Assembly: GCA_015075445.1 (NCBI GenBank)
Contig: JABTUJ010000024.1
Coordinates: forward strand, 62,001 to 126,000
From: Verrucomicrobiales bacterium
GTDB taxonomy: Bacteria > Verrucomicrobiota > Verrucomicrobiia > Limisphaerales > J093
Direction of reading: 5' to 3'
Length of the DNA stretch: 64,000 nt
How positions within the stretch are numbered: position 1 is the first letter of the stretch; the number at the start of each line of letters is the position of its first letter. The notes beneath the pieces were generated by a model. The model searched no databases. It worked only from the letters and a program-made list of their open reading frames with translations, and was not told where the DNA came from. A program made the position numbers and the translations under genes. This document shows, piece by piece, positions 26,505-37,100 of this stretch.

Positions 26505-26525
26505 GTTTCACCGCACGATGAAAAC
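26505..26525. promoter_or_regulatory. Operator-like repeat O2 covering the abiEi start codon
   Basis: GTTTCA and TGAAAAC flank an 8 nt spacer; the inner half-sites are again TTTCA-N8-TGAAA as in O1, centred 69 bp downstream of it. The ATG at 26518 lies inside the site, so a bound repressor would also cover the start codon. A weaker atttc-agc-gaaat repeat lies between at 26461-26473. Confidence 0.6.
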
Positions 26526-27621
26526 GCGTGAAACACTGAAAGAGCGGGATTTTGAACCGCAATTCGAGGCTTTGTTACGCGGATTGCTGGGGCGCGTGCC
26601 GTTCTTGAAGCTGGTTTCGCTCAAGAAGGATGCGAAGGTTTCGCCTCAGTCAAACGACCGGGCCGACCGGCTGGCGCAGGTGACGACAGGCGACCGGAAG
26701 TGGACGCTGGTGGTGGAGGAGAAGCGCTTGGGACAGCCGCGCGAGGTGCGGACGGCGGCGCTGCAACTGGAGCGCTACCTGAAACACCTGCCGGCGGACG
26801 TCCCGCATTACGGGGTGCTGCTCGCGCCGTTCATCTCGGAAGAGTCGGCGAAGATTTGCGCGGAGGCGGGCATCGGCTACGCGGACCTGGCGGGCAATGC
26901 GCGTTTGTCGTTCGACCAGGTCTTCATCGAGACGCGTTCGCCGGAGAATCCATACCGGGAGAAGCGGGAGACGCGGTCGCTGTTTGCGCCGCGCGCGACG
27001 CGGGTGCTGCGGGTGCTGTTGCAGGGGCCGCTGCGGGCGTGGAAGGTCACGGAACTGGCGGAGTCCGCGCACGTGAGTCTCGGCTGGGTGAGCGCGGTGC
27101 GGCAACAGTTGCTGGCGCGGGAGTGGGCGGCGGAAGAGCCGGGCGGGCTGCGCGTGACGAAACCGACGGCGGTGCTGGAGGCGTGGGTGAAGGCGGACGA
27201 TTGGGAAAAGCGGACGAGCACGCACGAGTATTCGGTGCTGATCAACGAGCCGCTGGAACTGGCGGAGAAATTGAAAGAGGCTCTGGCCGACGAGCCCCCG
27301 GTGTTCACCCAATGGTTTGCCGGCTGGCTGCGGCATCCCTACACGACGCCTGTGATTGTGACGGCCTACGTGAAGAAGTTCCCCGACGAGGCGCTCATCA
27401 AAGAGAAGCTGCTCGGCCGCCGCGTGACTGGCGGCGGCGGGAGGTTGCGGCTGGTGGTGCCGAAGGACGAAGGCGTCTTGCACCCGCAGCAAACGGCGCA
27501 GGGCTTCCCCCTGGTGTCGGACGTGCAGATTTATCTCGATTTGCAGCACGCCGGATTGCGCGCCGACGAACAGGCGGAGGAATTGAAGCACTGGCCGGAC
27601 TTCGCGGGAGGGTGGGCATGA
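26518..27621 (+). CDS. AbiEi-family type IV antitoxin
   Basis: The protein is 367 residues. The N-terminal part has a nuclease-like look (DRKWTLVVEEKRLGQPREV). The middle carries a winged helix (WKVTELAESAHVSLGWVSAVRQ) and the C-terminal part a beta-rich domain (VLINEPLELAEKLKEAL, FTQWFAGWLRHPYTTP). This is the layout of the longer AbiEi/COG5340-like antitoxins, which repress their operon and counter a nucleotidyltransferase toxin. Upstream lie two matching operators. It overlaps the next gene by ATGA. It is the only intact member of the surrounding defence remnants. Confidence 0.7.
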   Translation: MKTRETLKERDFEPQFEALLRGLLGRVPFLKLVSLKKDAKVSPQSNDRADRLAQVTTGDRKWTLVVEEKRLGQPREVRTAALQLERYLKHLPADVPHYGVLLAPFISEESAKICAEAGIGYADLAGNARLSFDQVFIETRSPENPYREKRETRSLFAPRATRVLRVLLQGPLRAWKVTELAESAHVSLGWVSAVRQQLLAREWAAEEPGGLRVTKPTAVLEAWVKADDWEKRTSTHEYSVLINEPLELAEKLKEALADEPPVFTQWFAGWLRHPYTTPVIVTAYVKKFPDEALIKEKLLGRRVTGGGGRLRLVVPKDEGVLHPQQTAQGFPLVSDVQIYLDLQHAGLRADEQAEELKHWPDFAGGWA

Positions 27622-27935
27622 GCAAGCTGGTACTGAAGCTGAATGCGTTTGGCGGGCCGACCGGGCGGAGGTTGCCGAAAGATGCTTACGATGTGCTGCT
27701 TGCGGTCACGGGATTTGTGGACGGACCAGCGGCAGCCGTGGCGGCATTCCAGGCGGAAGCGAAAGCCGCCAACACAGGCTTCGACTTCGCCGTGAAGTCG
27801 CTGCAAAACGATTTCACCGATCCCGGACAAGACGGGCCAACCCGCGCTGCGGAGTTTCATCCGGGCAATGCCGGCAACCGCGACCGAGTTCGCGAGGATC
27901 TTGCGACGGTCGGGAGGATGCTTCTCGGAATCTGA
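27618..27935 (+). pseudogene. AbiEii-like nucleotidyltransferase toxin, N-terminal catalytic part missing
   Basis: This 105-residue reading begins MSKLVLKLNAFGG and RRLPKDAYDVLLAVTGF. The KDAYD motif lies toward the C-terminal end of AbiEii-like/MNT-type nucleotidyltransferase proteins, followed by helical turns (QAEAKAANTGFDFAVKSL). The GSxxxRxTxDxD catalytic motif expected about 100 residues upstream is absent. The gene starts inside the antitoxin stop, so the loss removed the N-terminus but kept the operon junction. Probably non-toxic as it stands. Confidence 0.55.
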
Positions 27936-27940
27936 ACGCC

Positions 27941-29674
27941 ATGCCCCACGCCTACACCGAAGACCAACTCGTCGAACAACCTGCCATCGAGCTGTTCGCC
28001 GAGCTGGGTTGGCAGGTGGCCGGGCCGCCGACGACGGCCGGTGGCGTCGGCGAGCCGCGTGACGCGGGGTTGCTCGGGCGCGAAACCAAGGGCGAGGTGG
28101 TGCTGGTTCCCCGGTTGCGGGCAGCGTTGGCGAAGCTCAATCCCACGTTGCCGCCCGAGGCCATCGCCGCCGCCATGGATGAACTGACCCGCGACCGTTC
28201 ATCCATGTTGCTCGAACAGGCGAACCGCGAGGTGTATCGGCTGCTCAAAGAGGGCATCCCGGTTTCGGTCGCGGACATCGATGATGCGACACCTCCCCCC
28301 GCCGGGCTCCCCGGTCGAGGCGGCGAGAGTCGAATCACCTCATCCGGCCTCCGGCCACCTTCTCTCCAGCGCCGAGAGGGGCGGGGCGGGCAGAAGACGG
28401 TGAGAGTGCGCGTCATTGATTGGGAGCAGCCAGCGGACGATGATTTCCTCCTGGTTCGCCAGTTGGGCGTCACGGGCGCGCTCTACACCTGCCGCCCGGA
28501 CTTGGTCGGCTTCGTCAACGGCCTGCCGCTGGTGGTCATTGAATTCAAGAAGCCTGGCGTGCCGGCGCGCGCGGCGTTCGACGAAAACCTGTCGAGCTAC
28601 AAGCATCCGCAGAACGGCATCCCGGCGTTGTTCGTGTTCAACGCGCTGCTCATCGCCTCGAACGGCACGGACAGCCGCGTGGGCTCGCTCACAGCGGATT
28701 GGGAGCGGTTCTTCGAGTGGAAACGCATCGAGCGCGAGGACGAGCCGCGCCGGGTGTCGCTGGAGGTGATGATTCGCGGCACTTGCGACCGGACGCGTCT
28801 GCTCGACCTGGTGGAGAACTTCACGCTGTTCTCGCCGGACGCGTCTCGCCGGGAGTTCCTTGGCCAGGCCCGGCTGGTCCGGACGCTCTACGACGCGGTG
28901 AAGCCCGACCCGGCGGCGCTGGAGTTTGCTGGTCGAGTCGGCTGTCTGACGGCGGTGGCCGATGCCCTCCGCGCCAAGCTCAACCCGGACGCGGCGGACA
29001 TCACCGCGGTCATGGGCGACATCGCCGCCTTGCTCGACGCTTCGATTACGGGCGTGGGGATGCCGGGCAAGGCCGCGCCGGTCATGGACCTTTCCCGGAT
29101 AGACTTCGAGGCGCTGCGCAGGCGTTTCAGGGAGTCCAGGCACCAGAACACCGACCTCGAAGTCCTCAAGGCGGCGATCCGTGCCCAGTTGGAGAAGCTG
29201 ATCCGCCTGAATCGGACGCGGGCGGACTTCGCCCAGAGGTTTGAGGAGCTGATCGAGTCCTACAACGCCGGCAGCCGGAACATCGAGGCGCTGTTCCAGG
29301 AACTCCTGAAGCTAAGCCGGGAATTGAGTGCGGAGCAGCAGCGCCATGTCCGGGAGAACCTGACCGAGGAGGAGCTGGTCGTCTTCGACATCCTCACGCG
29401 TCCGGCGCCCGAACTCAGCTCAGAGGAGCGCGCCGAGGTCAAGAAGGTCACCCGGGAGCTGTTGGGCCGGATCAAGACGTTGCTGGTGATCAACTGGCGG
29501 CAGAAGGCGAGCGCCCGCTCCCAGGTCAAGCTGGCCATCGAGGACGTGCTGGACACCGGGTTGCCGCGGGCTTACTCGCCCGAGGTCTACAGGCACAAGT
29601 GCGGTGCGGTCTTCGAGCATTTCTACGAGAGCTACCCGGAGCGCGATGCCGGCGTTTACGGTGCGGCGGCGTGA
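27941..29674 (+). pseudogene. hsdR: Type I restriction HsdR with motor domain deleted in frame
   Basis: The 577-residue reading opens with an HsdR N-terminus (HAYTEDQLVEQPAIELFAEL), the nuclease domain with PLVVIEFKKPG, and ENFTLFS, which normally precedes the helicase. The next residues (REFLGQARLVRTLYDAVKPD) already belong to the C-terminal helical region, so about 400 residues including Walker A and the DEAD-type motifs are gone. HsdR is usually about 1,000 residues. A low-complexity insert (TPPPAGLPGRGGESR) sits before the nuclease domain. hsdM and hsdS are not in the window. Confidence 0.75.
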
Positions 29675-29707
29675 CGGCGTGAGAGCGGCTGTACCGCTTC
29701 CTCCAAA

Positions 29708-30625
29708 ACGGGTGAAGCCGGCGCAGATCGAGGGTCTGGTTGAAGTTCACCTGCAGGCGCCGGCGGGCCATCTCCTCGAGCAACGCCGGGCCATCCGCGT
29801 GGGCCAGCAGGTTGTCGTCGAGCAGGATCAGCTTCTTCCGGCCCTGCAACAGCGTGTCCAAATGCAGAAGGGACAATGCTGCGGACAGCCCCGCGTCAGG
29901 AAACCGATGGCCCGGTCGCCAAGCTCCGGGTACAGCGAGTAGTCGGCAGCCAGCCCCTCGACCGCGATCGCCAGGCGCAGATCCAGATCCACGCCGGAAC
30001 CGCCCAGCACCAGCGTGTCGCCGTACCGACGGCGCAGGATCTGGACGCGCTTTGCCGAGCCCGACGTGTTGAACACGCAACTGGCCAGGGTCGTTCCGGC
30101 CATGGGTAGCGATTGCACGCCGCGCGCCAGGACCACCCGACGCCCCCGAGCCTTGAAACTCCGGCTCAGTTTCATCAAGGCCAGGTTGGGCAGCGTGCTG
30201 TCCACGTCGACCAGCAGCACGGTCGCCGGCGCCAAACGGCGGACCCGGCACGGACGCAGGCGAGGTTGGGCCTCGGGAACCGGCAGGCGCTTGCGCAGAA
30301 GCCCCGTCGGGAACTGCCGACGACCCGACGCCGAAAGCGTGACAAGGAACTGGAGTTTGGGGAACCGCGCGTCCAGCAATTCGAGAAACTGGTTCAGGCG
30401 GGGGCCTGCGCACCACGCGTCGGCCCCCGCCAGCCATACCACGCCCGGCTGCGCGAGGGGGTCTGGATCGGCCAAGTGCTCGGCGGCATCGTAAACGTGC
30501 CGGGCAACATCCAGCAGCACGACTGCGGGTGTCCGCCGTGTTGCCGGCTCGGCGTGCCAGCGCTTCGCGAACTCATCGGGACACGCCAGGAGGTCGGCCA
30601 CGTCCCAGCCGAGCCACGCTGACAA
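29708..30625 (-). pseudogene. B12-binding-type radical SAM protein, frameshifted with lost core
   Basis: On the minus strand the first frame reads TVLLVDVDSTLPNLALMKLS, then GGSGVDLDLRLA, DYSLYPELGDRAIGFLTRG and CPQHCPFC, the CxxxCxxC iron-sulphur motif. It stops at 29828. A second frame carries LQGRKKLILLDDNLLAHADG and QVNFNQTLDLRRL. In intact relatives more residues separate these blocks and a longer barrel follows, so both a frameshift and deletions have occurred. An N-terminal extension of about 140 residues precedes the B12-like domain. Confidence 0.6.
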
Positions 30626-31158
30626 GTCCGCACTCAGTCGCGCGAGCAGTGCGCGCGCACGCCCCGCCCGATAGCAGCTCTTGCGACGGAGGCGGATCCA
30701 GGAACGCCAGGGGATCCGTCACGCGGGCTGCGGCATCGAACAAACCGGCGCAGCGCCTCAGCCGTTGGTCCAGGTAGATGTCGAATTGGTCGGTGCCGAC
30801 GTGCGGGATCACCCGGCGACCGTAGCCGACAACCAGCATCGGGCCAGAAGTGCCAACCCGACCCTTGGCGCACCGGGCTGTGGGGCGTCCGTTCCTGCGG
30901 GGCGTGCCGGATGAGCACGAATTCCAGATGGGCGGGAAGCGCCCGCTGCTCGACCAACTCTCCCTTGACCCGGCAGGCCAGAAAGGGCATTTGCCGTCGT
31001 CCGAGACCCGCCAGCGCCACGCAACGCAGGAGCGCGTGCGACGCTTCCGTCGCGTCCAGCACCGTCCACTTCCGGATCGCGTCTTGCCCGACGCGGAACC
31101 CGTGTTTGCAGGGCTCCAGATGGCGGACGTTTTCCGCTCGAAGGCACTCGAAGTACAT
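30573..31158 (-). pseudogene. Frameshifted hypothetical gene upstream of the radical SAM remnant
   Basis: Two minus-strand frames appear to form one protein: MYFECLRAENVRHLEPCKHG, VGQDAIRKWTVLDATEA, then after a shift near 30840 PMLVVGYGRRVIPHVGTDQFDIYLDQRLRR and FDAAARVTDPLAFLDPP. I do not recognise the family. The end overlaps the start of the radical SAM remnant, suggesting one operon before decay. Confidence 0.45.
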
Positions 31159-31276
31159 ACCCGGCGCGGAACATGACTGATCACGCTTCACTCCGCCACG
31201 GTGCCAAGACAGGCGGTCGGCACCGGACTACGGCCGGCCCTCGCGCCTGCCCCACCCCACGGACATCCGGGCTGAC

Positions 31277-32596
31277 ATGCGCTTCCTTCCCCGCCACCAT
31301 CCCTCCATGTCCAGGCCACACGCTTCTTGCTCTCCCCCGCCCTGGCGGTTGCCGGCGCCGTCCCCCGCCTTGCTCCGCTATCTCGCCGCGGTCCTTACGG
31401 TTCCGGCTTGGCTGGTTCTCGGCAAGGAGGCCCCCGCGAGCTCAACAGCGCCGCCCCTCGAGTACATCGACACCAGCTTCGAAAACGCCTCGCCGCTCTG
31501 GTACGAGCCCGCGCCCGATGGCTCAATTCGGGTCCATCTCCTCTACGATCACGAACGCGCCTCCCCCAACCGCGCGGCCGGGCACATTCACTTCCGCCTG
31601 CACGCCCCTCCCGGCACCCGCCTCACCCTCGAGTTCAAGAACCTCGACAACGTCTGGAACGGCCGCCCCGGCTCGGTCGCGCCCGAACTGCAAGCCGTGG
31701 TTGTCTCCGAGGACGGGCTCCACTGGCAGCCCCAGCTCACCGAGAGTCTTCCCGGCAACCGCGTCCGGCTCGGCGTCACCATGCCCGGCCCGCAGCTCTA
31801 CGTCGCGCGCGTCGAACCCTACCGCCTCTCGGACTTCGACCGTCTGCTGACCCGCTGCCGCACTCATCCGCTGGTCCACGTCACCCGCATCGGTGACTCC
31901 CTCCAGGGACGGCCGTTGGAGCTTCTTCGCGTCGGCCGCCCTGAAGCGCCCGGACGCGTCTTCCTTCGCGCCCGCGCCCACCCCTGGGAGGCGGGGGGCA
32001 ACTGGGTGATCGAGGGCCTGCTGGATCGCTTGCTGGAAGACAGTCCCGAAGCCCGCCGCTTTCTGGCGCGGTACGTCGTCTACACCCTCCCCCTGGCCAA
32101 CCCCGACGGCGTGGCGCGCGGCCTGACCCGCTTCAACCTCGCCGGCCGGGATCTCAACCGCGACTGGGACCGGCCTGCCGACCCGAAACTTGCGCCCGAG
32201 AATGCCGCCCTTGAGGCCTGGCTCGAAGGGATGAGGGCGATCGGCCAGGCGCCCCACCTCGCCCTCGATCTGCACAACGACGGCGGGGGGCGCCTTCATC
32301 TCAGCCGCCCACCGATCCTCACGCTCGACCGGCACCTTGCCCGCATGGCCACTTTCGAGACTCTCCTGCGCCAGCACACCTGGTTCACCGAAGGTTCCAC
32401 CGGCGGCAGCTACCGAAACGCAGGCACCCTGGGTGACGGCTGGCTTGAACGTTTCGGCATCGATGCGGCCGTCCTCGAACTCCATTGTCACTGGATCGCC
32501 GGCGTTGCCGAACACCCCACCGCCCCCCATTGGCGAGCCTTTGGCGCGGGCCTCGCCCAGGTCTTCTACGACTACTTTGAACGCGTGACTCCCTGA
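31277..32596 (+). CDS. M14-family zinc carboxypeptidase (cytosolic-carboxypeptidase-like)
   Basis: This 439-residue protein has a hydrophobic N-terminal signal/anchor (LLRYLAAVLTVPAWLVL), a beta-sandwich domain (about residues 60-190) and an M14 domain. The zinc ligands appear in RARAHPWEAGGNW (H-x-x-E) and LALDLHNDGGG (His), and the general base in AVLELHCHW (Glu). The N-terminal sandwich plus M14 resembles the CCP/M14-type group. It should remove C-terminal residues from peptides outside the cytoplasm. It reads away from the decayed zone, starting the conserved chromosomal part. Confidence 0.85.
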   Translation: MRFLPRHHPSMSRPHASCSPPPWRLPAPSPALLRYLAAVLTVPAWLVLGKEAPASSTAPPLEYIDTSFENASPLWYEPAPDGSIRVHLLYDHERASPNRAAGHIHFRLHAPPGTRLTLEFKNLDNVWNGRPGSVAPELQAVVVSEDGLHWQPQLTESLPGNRVRLGVTMPGPQLYVARVEPYRLSDFDRLLTRCRTHPLVHVTRIGDSLQGRPLELLRVGRPEAPGRVFLRARAHPWEAGGNWVIEGLLDRLLEDSPEARRFLARYVVYTLPLANPDGVARGLTRFNLAGRDLNRDWDRPADPKLAPENAALEAWLEGMRAIGQAPHLALDLHNDGGGRLHLSRPPILTLDRHLARMATFETLLRQHTWFTEGSTGGSYRNAGTLGDGWLERFGIDAAVLELHCHWIAGVAEHPTAPHWRAFGAGLAQVFYDYFERVTP

Positions 32597-32718
32597 GCTG
32601 CCGGTCCACCTATGAATCACCAATGGTTTTGCCATCCGCCTGGGTTTCGGCTATCCACCGCGGCGGACACACTCAAAACGCGAAAGCCTCTCCAGCCAGC
32701 GCCGCCACCCCCTTCACC

Positions 32719-33834
32719 ATGAGCTCCACCGGTCGCGTCAAAGTCGGGATCATCGGGTCCCGGTTCGAAGCCGACATCCACGCCGAGTCGTTCCGGATCC
32801 TGCCGGACGAGGCCGAGGTCGTCGCGGTCGCCTCCCCCACCCCGGGCAACGCCGAGCGGTTCGCCCGCAAGCATCACCTGCCCCGCTTCTTCACGGATTA
32901 CCGCCAGATGCTCGCGGAACCGGACATCGAGATGGTCACCATCGCCGCGCCCAACGCGCTCCACGCGCCCATGACCCTCGCCGCCGCCCGGGCCGGCAAG
33001 CACATCGTCTGTGAGAAGCCCCTCTGCCTGACGCTCGAGGAAGCCGACGAGATGATCGACGTCTGCCGGCGCCAGGGCGTGCTGCTGATGTACGCCGAGG
33101 AACTCTTCTTCACGCCAAAGTACGTCAAGGCCAAGCAAATGGCCGACGAAGGCGCCTTCGGCAAGTTGTACCTCGTCAAGCAGAGCGAAAAGCACTTCGG
33201 CCCGCACGCCCCCTGGTTCTGGGACGTCCAGCGCTCCGGCGGCGGCGTCTTCATGGACATGGGCTGCCATGGCATCGCCTTCTGCTACTGGTTCCTCGGC
33301 CGCCCCAAGATCACCGGGGTCCTCGCCCACATGGGGACCTATGTGCATGCCGACAAGACCCAGGGCGAGGATGACTCCGTCTGCATCCTCGAGTTCGCCA
33401 ACGGCGCCAAGGGCATCGTGGAGAACAGTTGGGCCCGCCGCGGCGGCATGGAGGATCGCGTCGAAGTCTATGGCGAAGGCGGCCTCACCTATGCCGATCT
33501 CCACATGGGCAACGCCCTGCCTACCTTCAGCGAATACGGCTACGGTTACGCCGTCGAAAAGGCCCCCTCGACCCGCGGCTGGAGCCACCCCGTCTTCGAG
33601 GAGTTGTGGAACTACGGATTCCCCCAGGAAATGCACCACTTCGCCCGCTGCGTTCGCGGCAAGGACACCCCGCAAGCCACGGGTGAGGATGGTCGGGTCG
33701 TCCAGGAAGCCCTCCTCGCCGGCTATCAGTCCGCCGGTCTCGGCGCCCGCGTCCCTCTCCCCTTCCGGCCCGCGGGCGTCGCGCGCCCGATCGACCTCTG
33801 GCTCCGCCAGCGCCAAACGCCTCCGTCTTCGTGA
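32719..33834 (+). CDS. Gfo/Idh/MocA-family oxidoreductase
   Basis: The protein has 371 residues from MSSTGRVKVGIIGSRFEADI. The Rossmann NAD(P) motif (VGIIGSRFEA, with the third Gly replaced) is followed by the family signature CEKPLCLTLEEADEM, whose Lys is the usual catalytic EKP residue. The DMGCHGIAF segment fits the C-terminal substrate domain. Likely oxidises or reduces a sugar or inositol derivative. No signal peptide. An upstream in-frame extension to 32623 has no coding look. Confidence 0.85.
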   Translation: MSSTGRVKVGIIGSRFEADIHAESFRILPDEAEVVAVASPTPGNAERFARKHHLPRFFTDYRQMLAEPDIEMVTIAAPNALHAPMTLAAARAGKHIVCEKPLCLTLEEADEMIDVCRRQGVLLMYAEELFFTPKYVKAKQMADEGAFGKLYLVKQSEKHFGPHAPWFWDVQRSGGGVFMDMGCHGIAFCYWFLGRPKITGVLAHMGTYVHADKTQGEDDSVCILEFANGAKGIVENSWARRGGMEDRVEVYGEGGLTYADLHMGNALPTFSEYGYGYAVEKAPSTRGWSHPVFEELWNYGFPQEMHHFARCVRGKDTPQATGEDGRVVQEALLAGYQSAGLGARVPLPFRPAGVARPIDLWLRQRQTPPSS

Positions 33835-33843
33835 AACCGTGGC

Positions 33844-33899
33844 GCAGGCGTCTCGCCTGCATCCGTGAGTGCTGTGGTGCGGGCTTCCAGCCTGCACCC
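33844..33899. repeat. REP-like palindromes
   Basis: Two adjacent hairpins follow the oxidoreductase stop: gcaggcg-tct-cgcctgc at 33844-33860 and a similar gtgcgggcttccagcctgcac at about 33877-33897. Such GCAGGC...GCCTGC units recur between genes in related high-GC genomes and can act as transcription ends. Confidence 0.6.
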
Positions 33900-33944
33900 T
33901 CGTTGGTTCATGGCGTCTGAGCAGGTCCAACAGGAACAGGCGCC

Positions 33945-34041
33945 TTCCCTTGAGCCTCTGCAACCCTGGAACTTCCCTTGAGCCTCTGCAACCCTGGAAC
34001 TTCCCTTGAGCTTTGAGCTTTGAGCTTTGAGCTTTGAGCTT
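33945..34041. repeat. 28 bp and 7 bp tandem repeats
   Basis: A 28 bp unit (beginning ttcccttgagcctctgcaac) occurs twice exactly at 33945-33972 and 33973-34000, with a third partial copy. It then passes into about five copies of tttgagc (to about 34041). No gene is encoded here. Confidence 0.85.
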
Positions 34042-34131
34042 CGCCCTCCCGCCTCCTAACCCCTGAACAGTCCCCACAGCCGCGGTCGCCTCCCCGCTTG
34101 CCCCGACGGCGCCGCCGACTAAGCTGCCGTC

Positions 34132-37100
34132 ATGCAACCACGCCTTCCCCAAGGGCGCCCAGACCCCCGCGGGACCCGCCCCCGCGGGCCTGGACCAACC
34201 AGCTTCACTGCGCTCCTCCTCCTGCTCGGCCTGACCGCCTGCGGCAAACCGTCCGGCGAAGACCCCTTCAGCCAGGCCATGCATTCGGGCAAGAACTATT
34301 ACGACCAAGGCCAGATCACCAACGCCATCGTCCGGTTTGAACGCGCCGTCGAGCTCGAACCCGCCCAGCCCGACGCGCTCCTCAACCTCGCGAATGCCTA
34401 CCTCCTCGTCGATCAACCCGAGCGCGCCCTCGCCAGCGCCGAGCAAGCCCTGAGCTTTGATCGCAACCTGGCCGCCGGTTACTACGTCGCTGGCTGCGCC
34501 CACCTCCGCCTCCGCCAGTTCGAGGAAGCAGTGAAGGCCTTCTTCTCGGCCCGCGACCTGGATGCCAACGTCGCTGCTACGCATTACCAGCTCGGCGTGG
34601 GCCAAGTGGAACTGGGCCAAGTGGAGGATGCCGCCGCCTCCTTCGAGGAAGCCATCCGCCTGGAACCCGAACACCCCGTCGCCCATTACGCCCTCGGTCA
34701 GGCTCTGATCCGCGCCGGCCGCCAGGAGGAAGGCCTCGAGGCCATCCAACGCCATCAAGCCATCCGGGCCAAAAACCCCAACGCCCCGCCCGCCACCACC
34801 GCCACCCACGAGCGTTGCGTTTACACCCAGGCACGCGCCCCGCAAAAACCGGCCCGACCCGACCCCAAGGGCATCACGGTCCGTTTCACGGAGGCCACGT
34901 CGAGCGTCTTCGGCGACACCGCCGCCCACTACCGCGCGCCGCTCGCCGTCCTGGACTTCAACCGCAACGACCAAAACGGCCTGTTCGTGGCCGAGGGCAC
35001 CCATGGTTTCCGCGTGCTGGCCAACCGCGACGGCCGGTTCACGCCGCAGGGCGAACCCCTTGCCCGCCAGGCGGACACTGCCTTCTTCGCCGCCCTCACC
35101 GGCGACCTCAACAACGACCGCTACGAAGATGTGCTCGTCCTCGGGGACACCGCCTCCCACGCCTTCCGCTTCGCCACCAACGGCGCGGCCCGCGACCTCA
35201 CCCGCGCCTCCGGCCTCACCGGCCTGGTCGCCCGCGCCGGGGCCTTCGTGGACCTCGATTTCACCGGCAAACTCGATCTGATTGCGTTGCGACCCGACGG
35301 CGCCGGCCTGCGGGTGCTGCGCAACCTCGGGAGCATGTACTTCATCGACATCACCGCCACGTCCGGCGTGCCCGCCCAGATCACCGGCGCACGCCAGTTG
35401 GCCGTCGACGACTGGAACAACGACGATCTCCTCGACGTGTTCGTCTCCCGCACCGGCGCCCCGCCCCTCTACCTGCAAAAACAACGCGGCGGCCCGCTCG
35501 TGCCCACCAACCTCCCCGCCGGCACGCTCGAAGGCTCCGTGCTCGCACTAGGCGACGTCAACGGCGATTCCCGCACCGACCTCTTCGTGGGCGCGGACAC
35601 GCACGTGGACCTCCTCCTCGGCGGGATCGACCGCTTCCATCGCCTGCCCCTCGCGCAACCCGGCCTCGACCGCCTCCGCCTCTTCGACTACGACAACGAC
35701 GGCTGGCTGGACCTCCTCGCCACCGGCACCGGCCTCCAACTCTGGCGCAATGTCGGCGACGGCCGCTTCGAGAACGTCACCCAGACCACCGGCCTCGCCG
35801 CCCTGGCCAACACCCCCATCGACGACGTGGCCCTCGCCGATTTCGACGGCGACGGCGACACCGACCTCGTCCTTAGCCTCGCCGGCCCCACGGAAACCGG
35901 TCTCCGCTACTACCGCAACGACGGCGGCAACACCCATCGCCAGCTCAAACTCCGCCTCATCGGCAACCGCTCCAACGCCAGCGGCCTCGGCATCCGCCTC
36001 GAGGTCGCTTCCGGCAACTTCCGCGTCCACCGCACCGTCCAGTCCCTGCCCATCGAAATCGGCGTCGGCCCCCGCGATCATCTCGAAGCCCTCACCGCCC
36101 GCTGGTTCGACCTCCCCTACCACATCGTCGACCTGCCCGTGGATCCGAAGCAAGCCCTCGAAGTCCCCGAACCCATCCTGCCCACCGGTTCCTGCCCCTA
36201 CCTCTACGCCTGGGACGGCCAACGCTTCCGCTTCGTGACCGACCTTCTCGGCTCCGCCCCCGTCGGTCTGCGTGTCGCTGACACCGTCTTCGCCGCCGCC
36301 GATCCCCGGGAGTTCGTCGCCCTCGGCGACGCCACCACCTTCGCCCCCCGCGACGGCCGCTATGTTCTCCAGATCACCGAGGAACTCCGCGAAGTGCTCT
36401 ACCTCGACGAGGCCAAGCTCGTTGTCGTCGACCATCCCCCGGACACCGAAGTTCATACCACCGACAAGTTCCGCCCCGGCCCGCCTTTCCCCCGCGGCGA
36501 ACTTTGGACCCTGGAAAACCGGGTGCCCCTCCGCCACGCCACGCGCCTCGACGGCAGCGACTGCACCGAACTCCTCCAAGCCATCGACGACCGGCGCGTT
36601 TCCCCCTTCGCCCTCCGCATTCCGCAGCTCCGCGGGCTCGCCGAACCCCACGGTGTTGTGCTCGACTTCGGTCCCCTGCCCGCCGACCGCCCGCTGGTGC
36701 TGGCCCTCACCGGGTGGTTGCGCTTCGGCGGCGGCATGGCCAACGTCGCGGCATCGCACGATCCCGACCTCCCCTTTCCCTTCCCGCAACTCGAAGTCGA
36801 AACCACCCCGGACCACTGGCAACCCGTCGATGTGGTCGCCGGCGCGCCCTCCGGCAAGACCAAGACCATCCTCATCGATCTCGCCGGTCACCTGCCGGCC
36901 CAGAGCCTGCGCCTGCGCCTGACCACGGCCTTCGAGATCCACTGGGACCGCATCGCCCTCTTTCACCGCCGCCCGCCCACTGACACCCGCCTCACCTGGC
37001 TGGCCCCGGACATCGCCGACCTCCACTGGCGCGGCTTCAGCGAGTTTGCCGATCTTGACTGGACCTTCCCTCTCACCCCCGTCTACGACCAGGTCTACCA

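Noticed and set aside
33945..34041. Possible CRISPR array
   Set aside because: The 28 bp units are directly adjacent with no spacers and pass into a 7 bp repeat; no cas gene is near.
32617..35484. Very long minus-strand open frame (over 950 residues)
   Set aside because: It is antisense to the oxidoreductase and the VCBS lipoprotein and includes the tandem-repeat region; long antisense frames are expected at this GC content.
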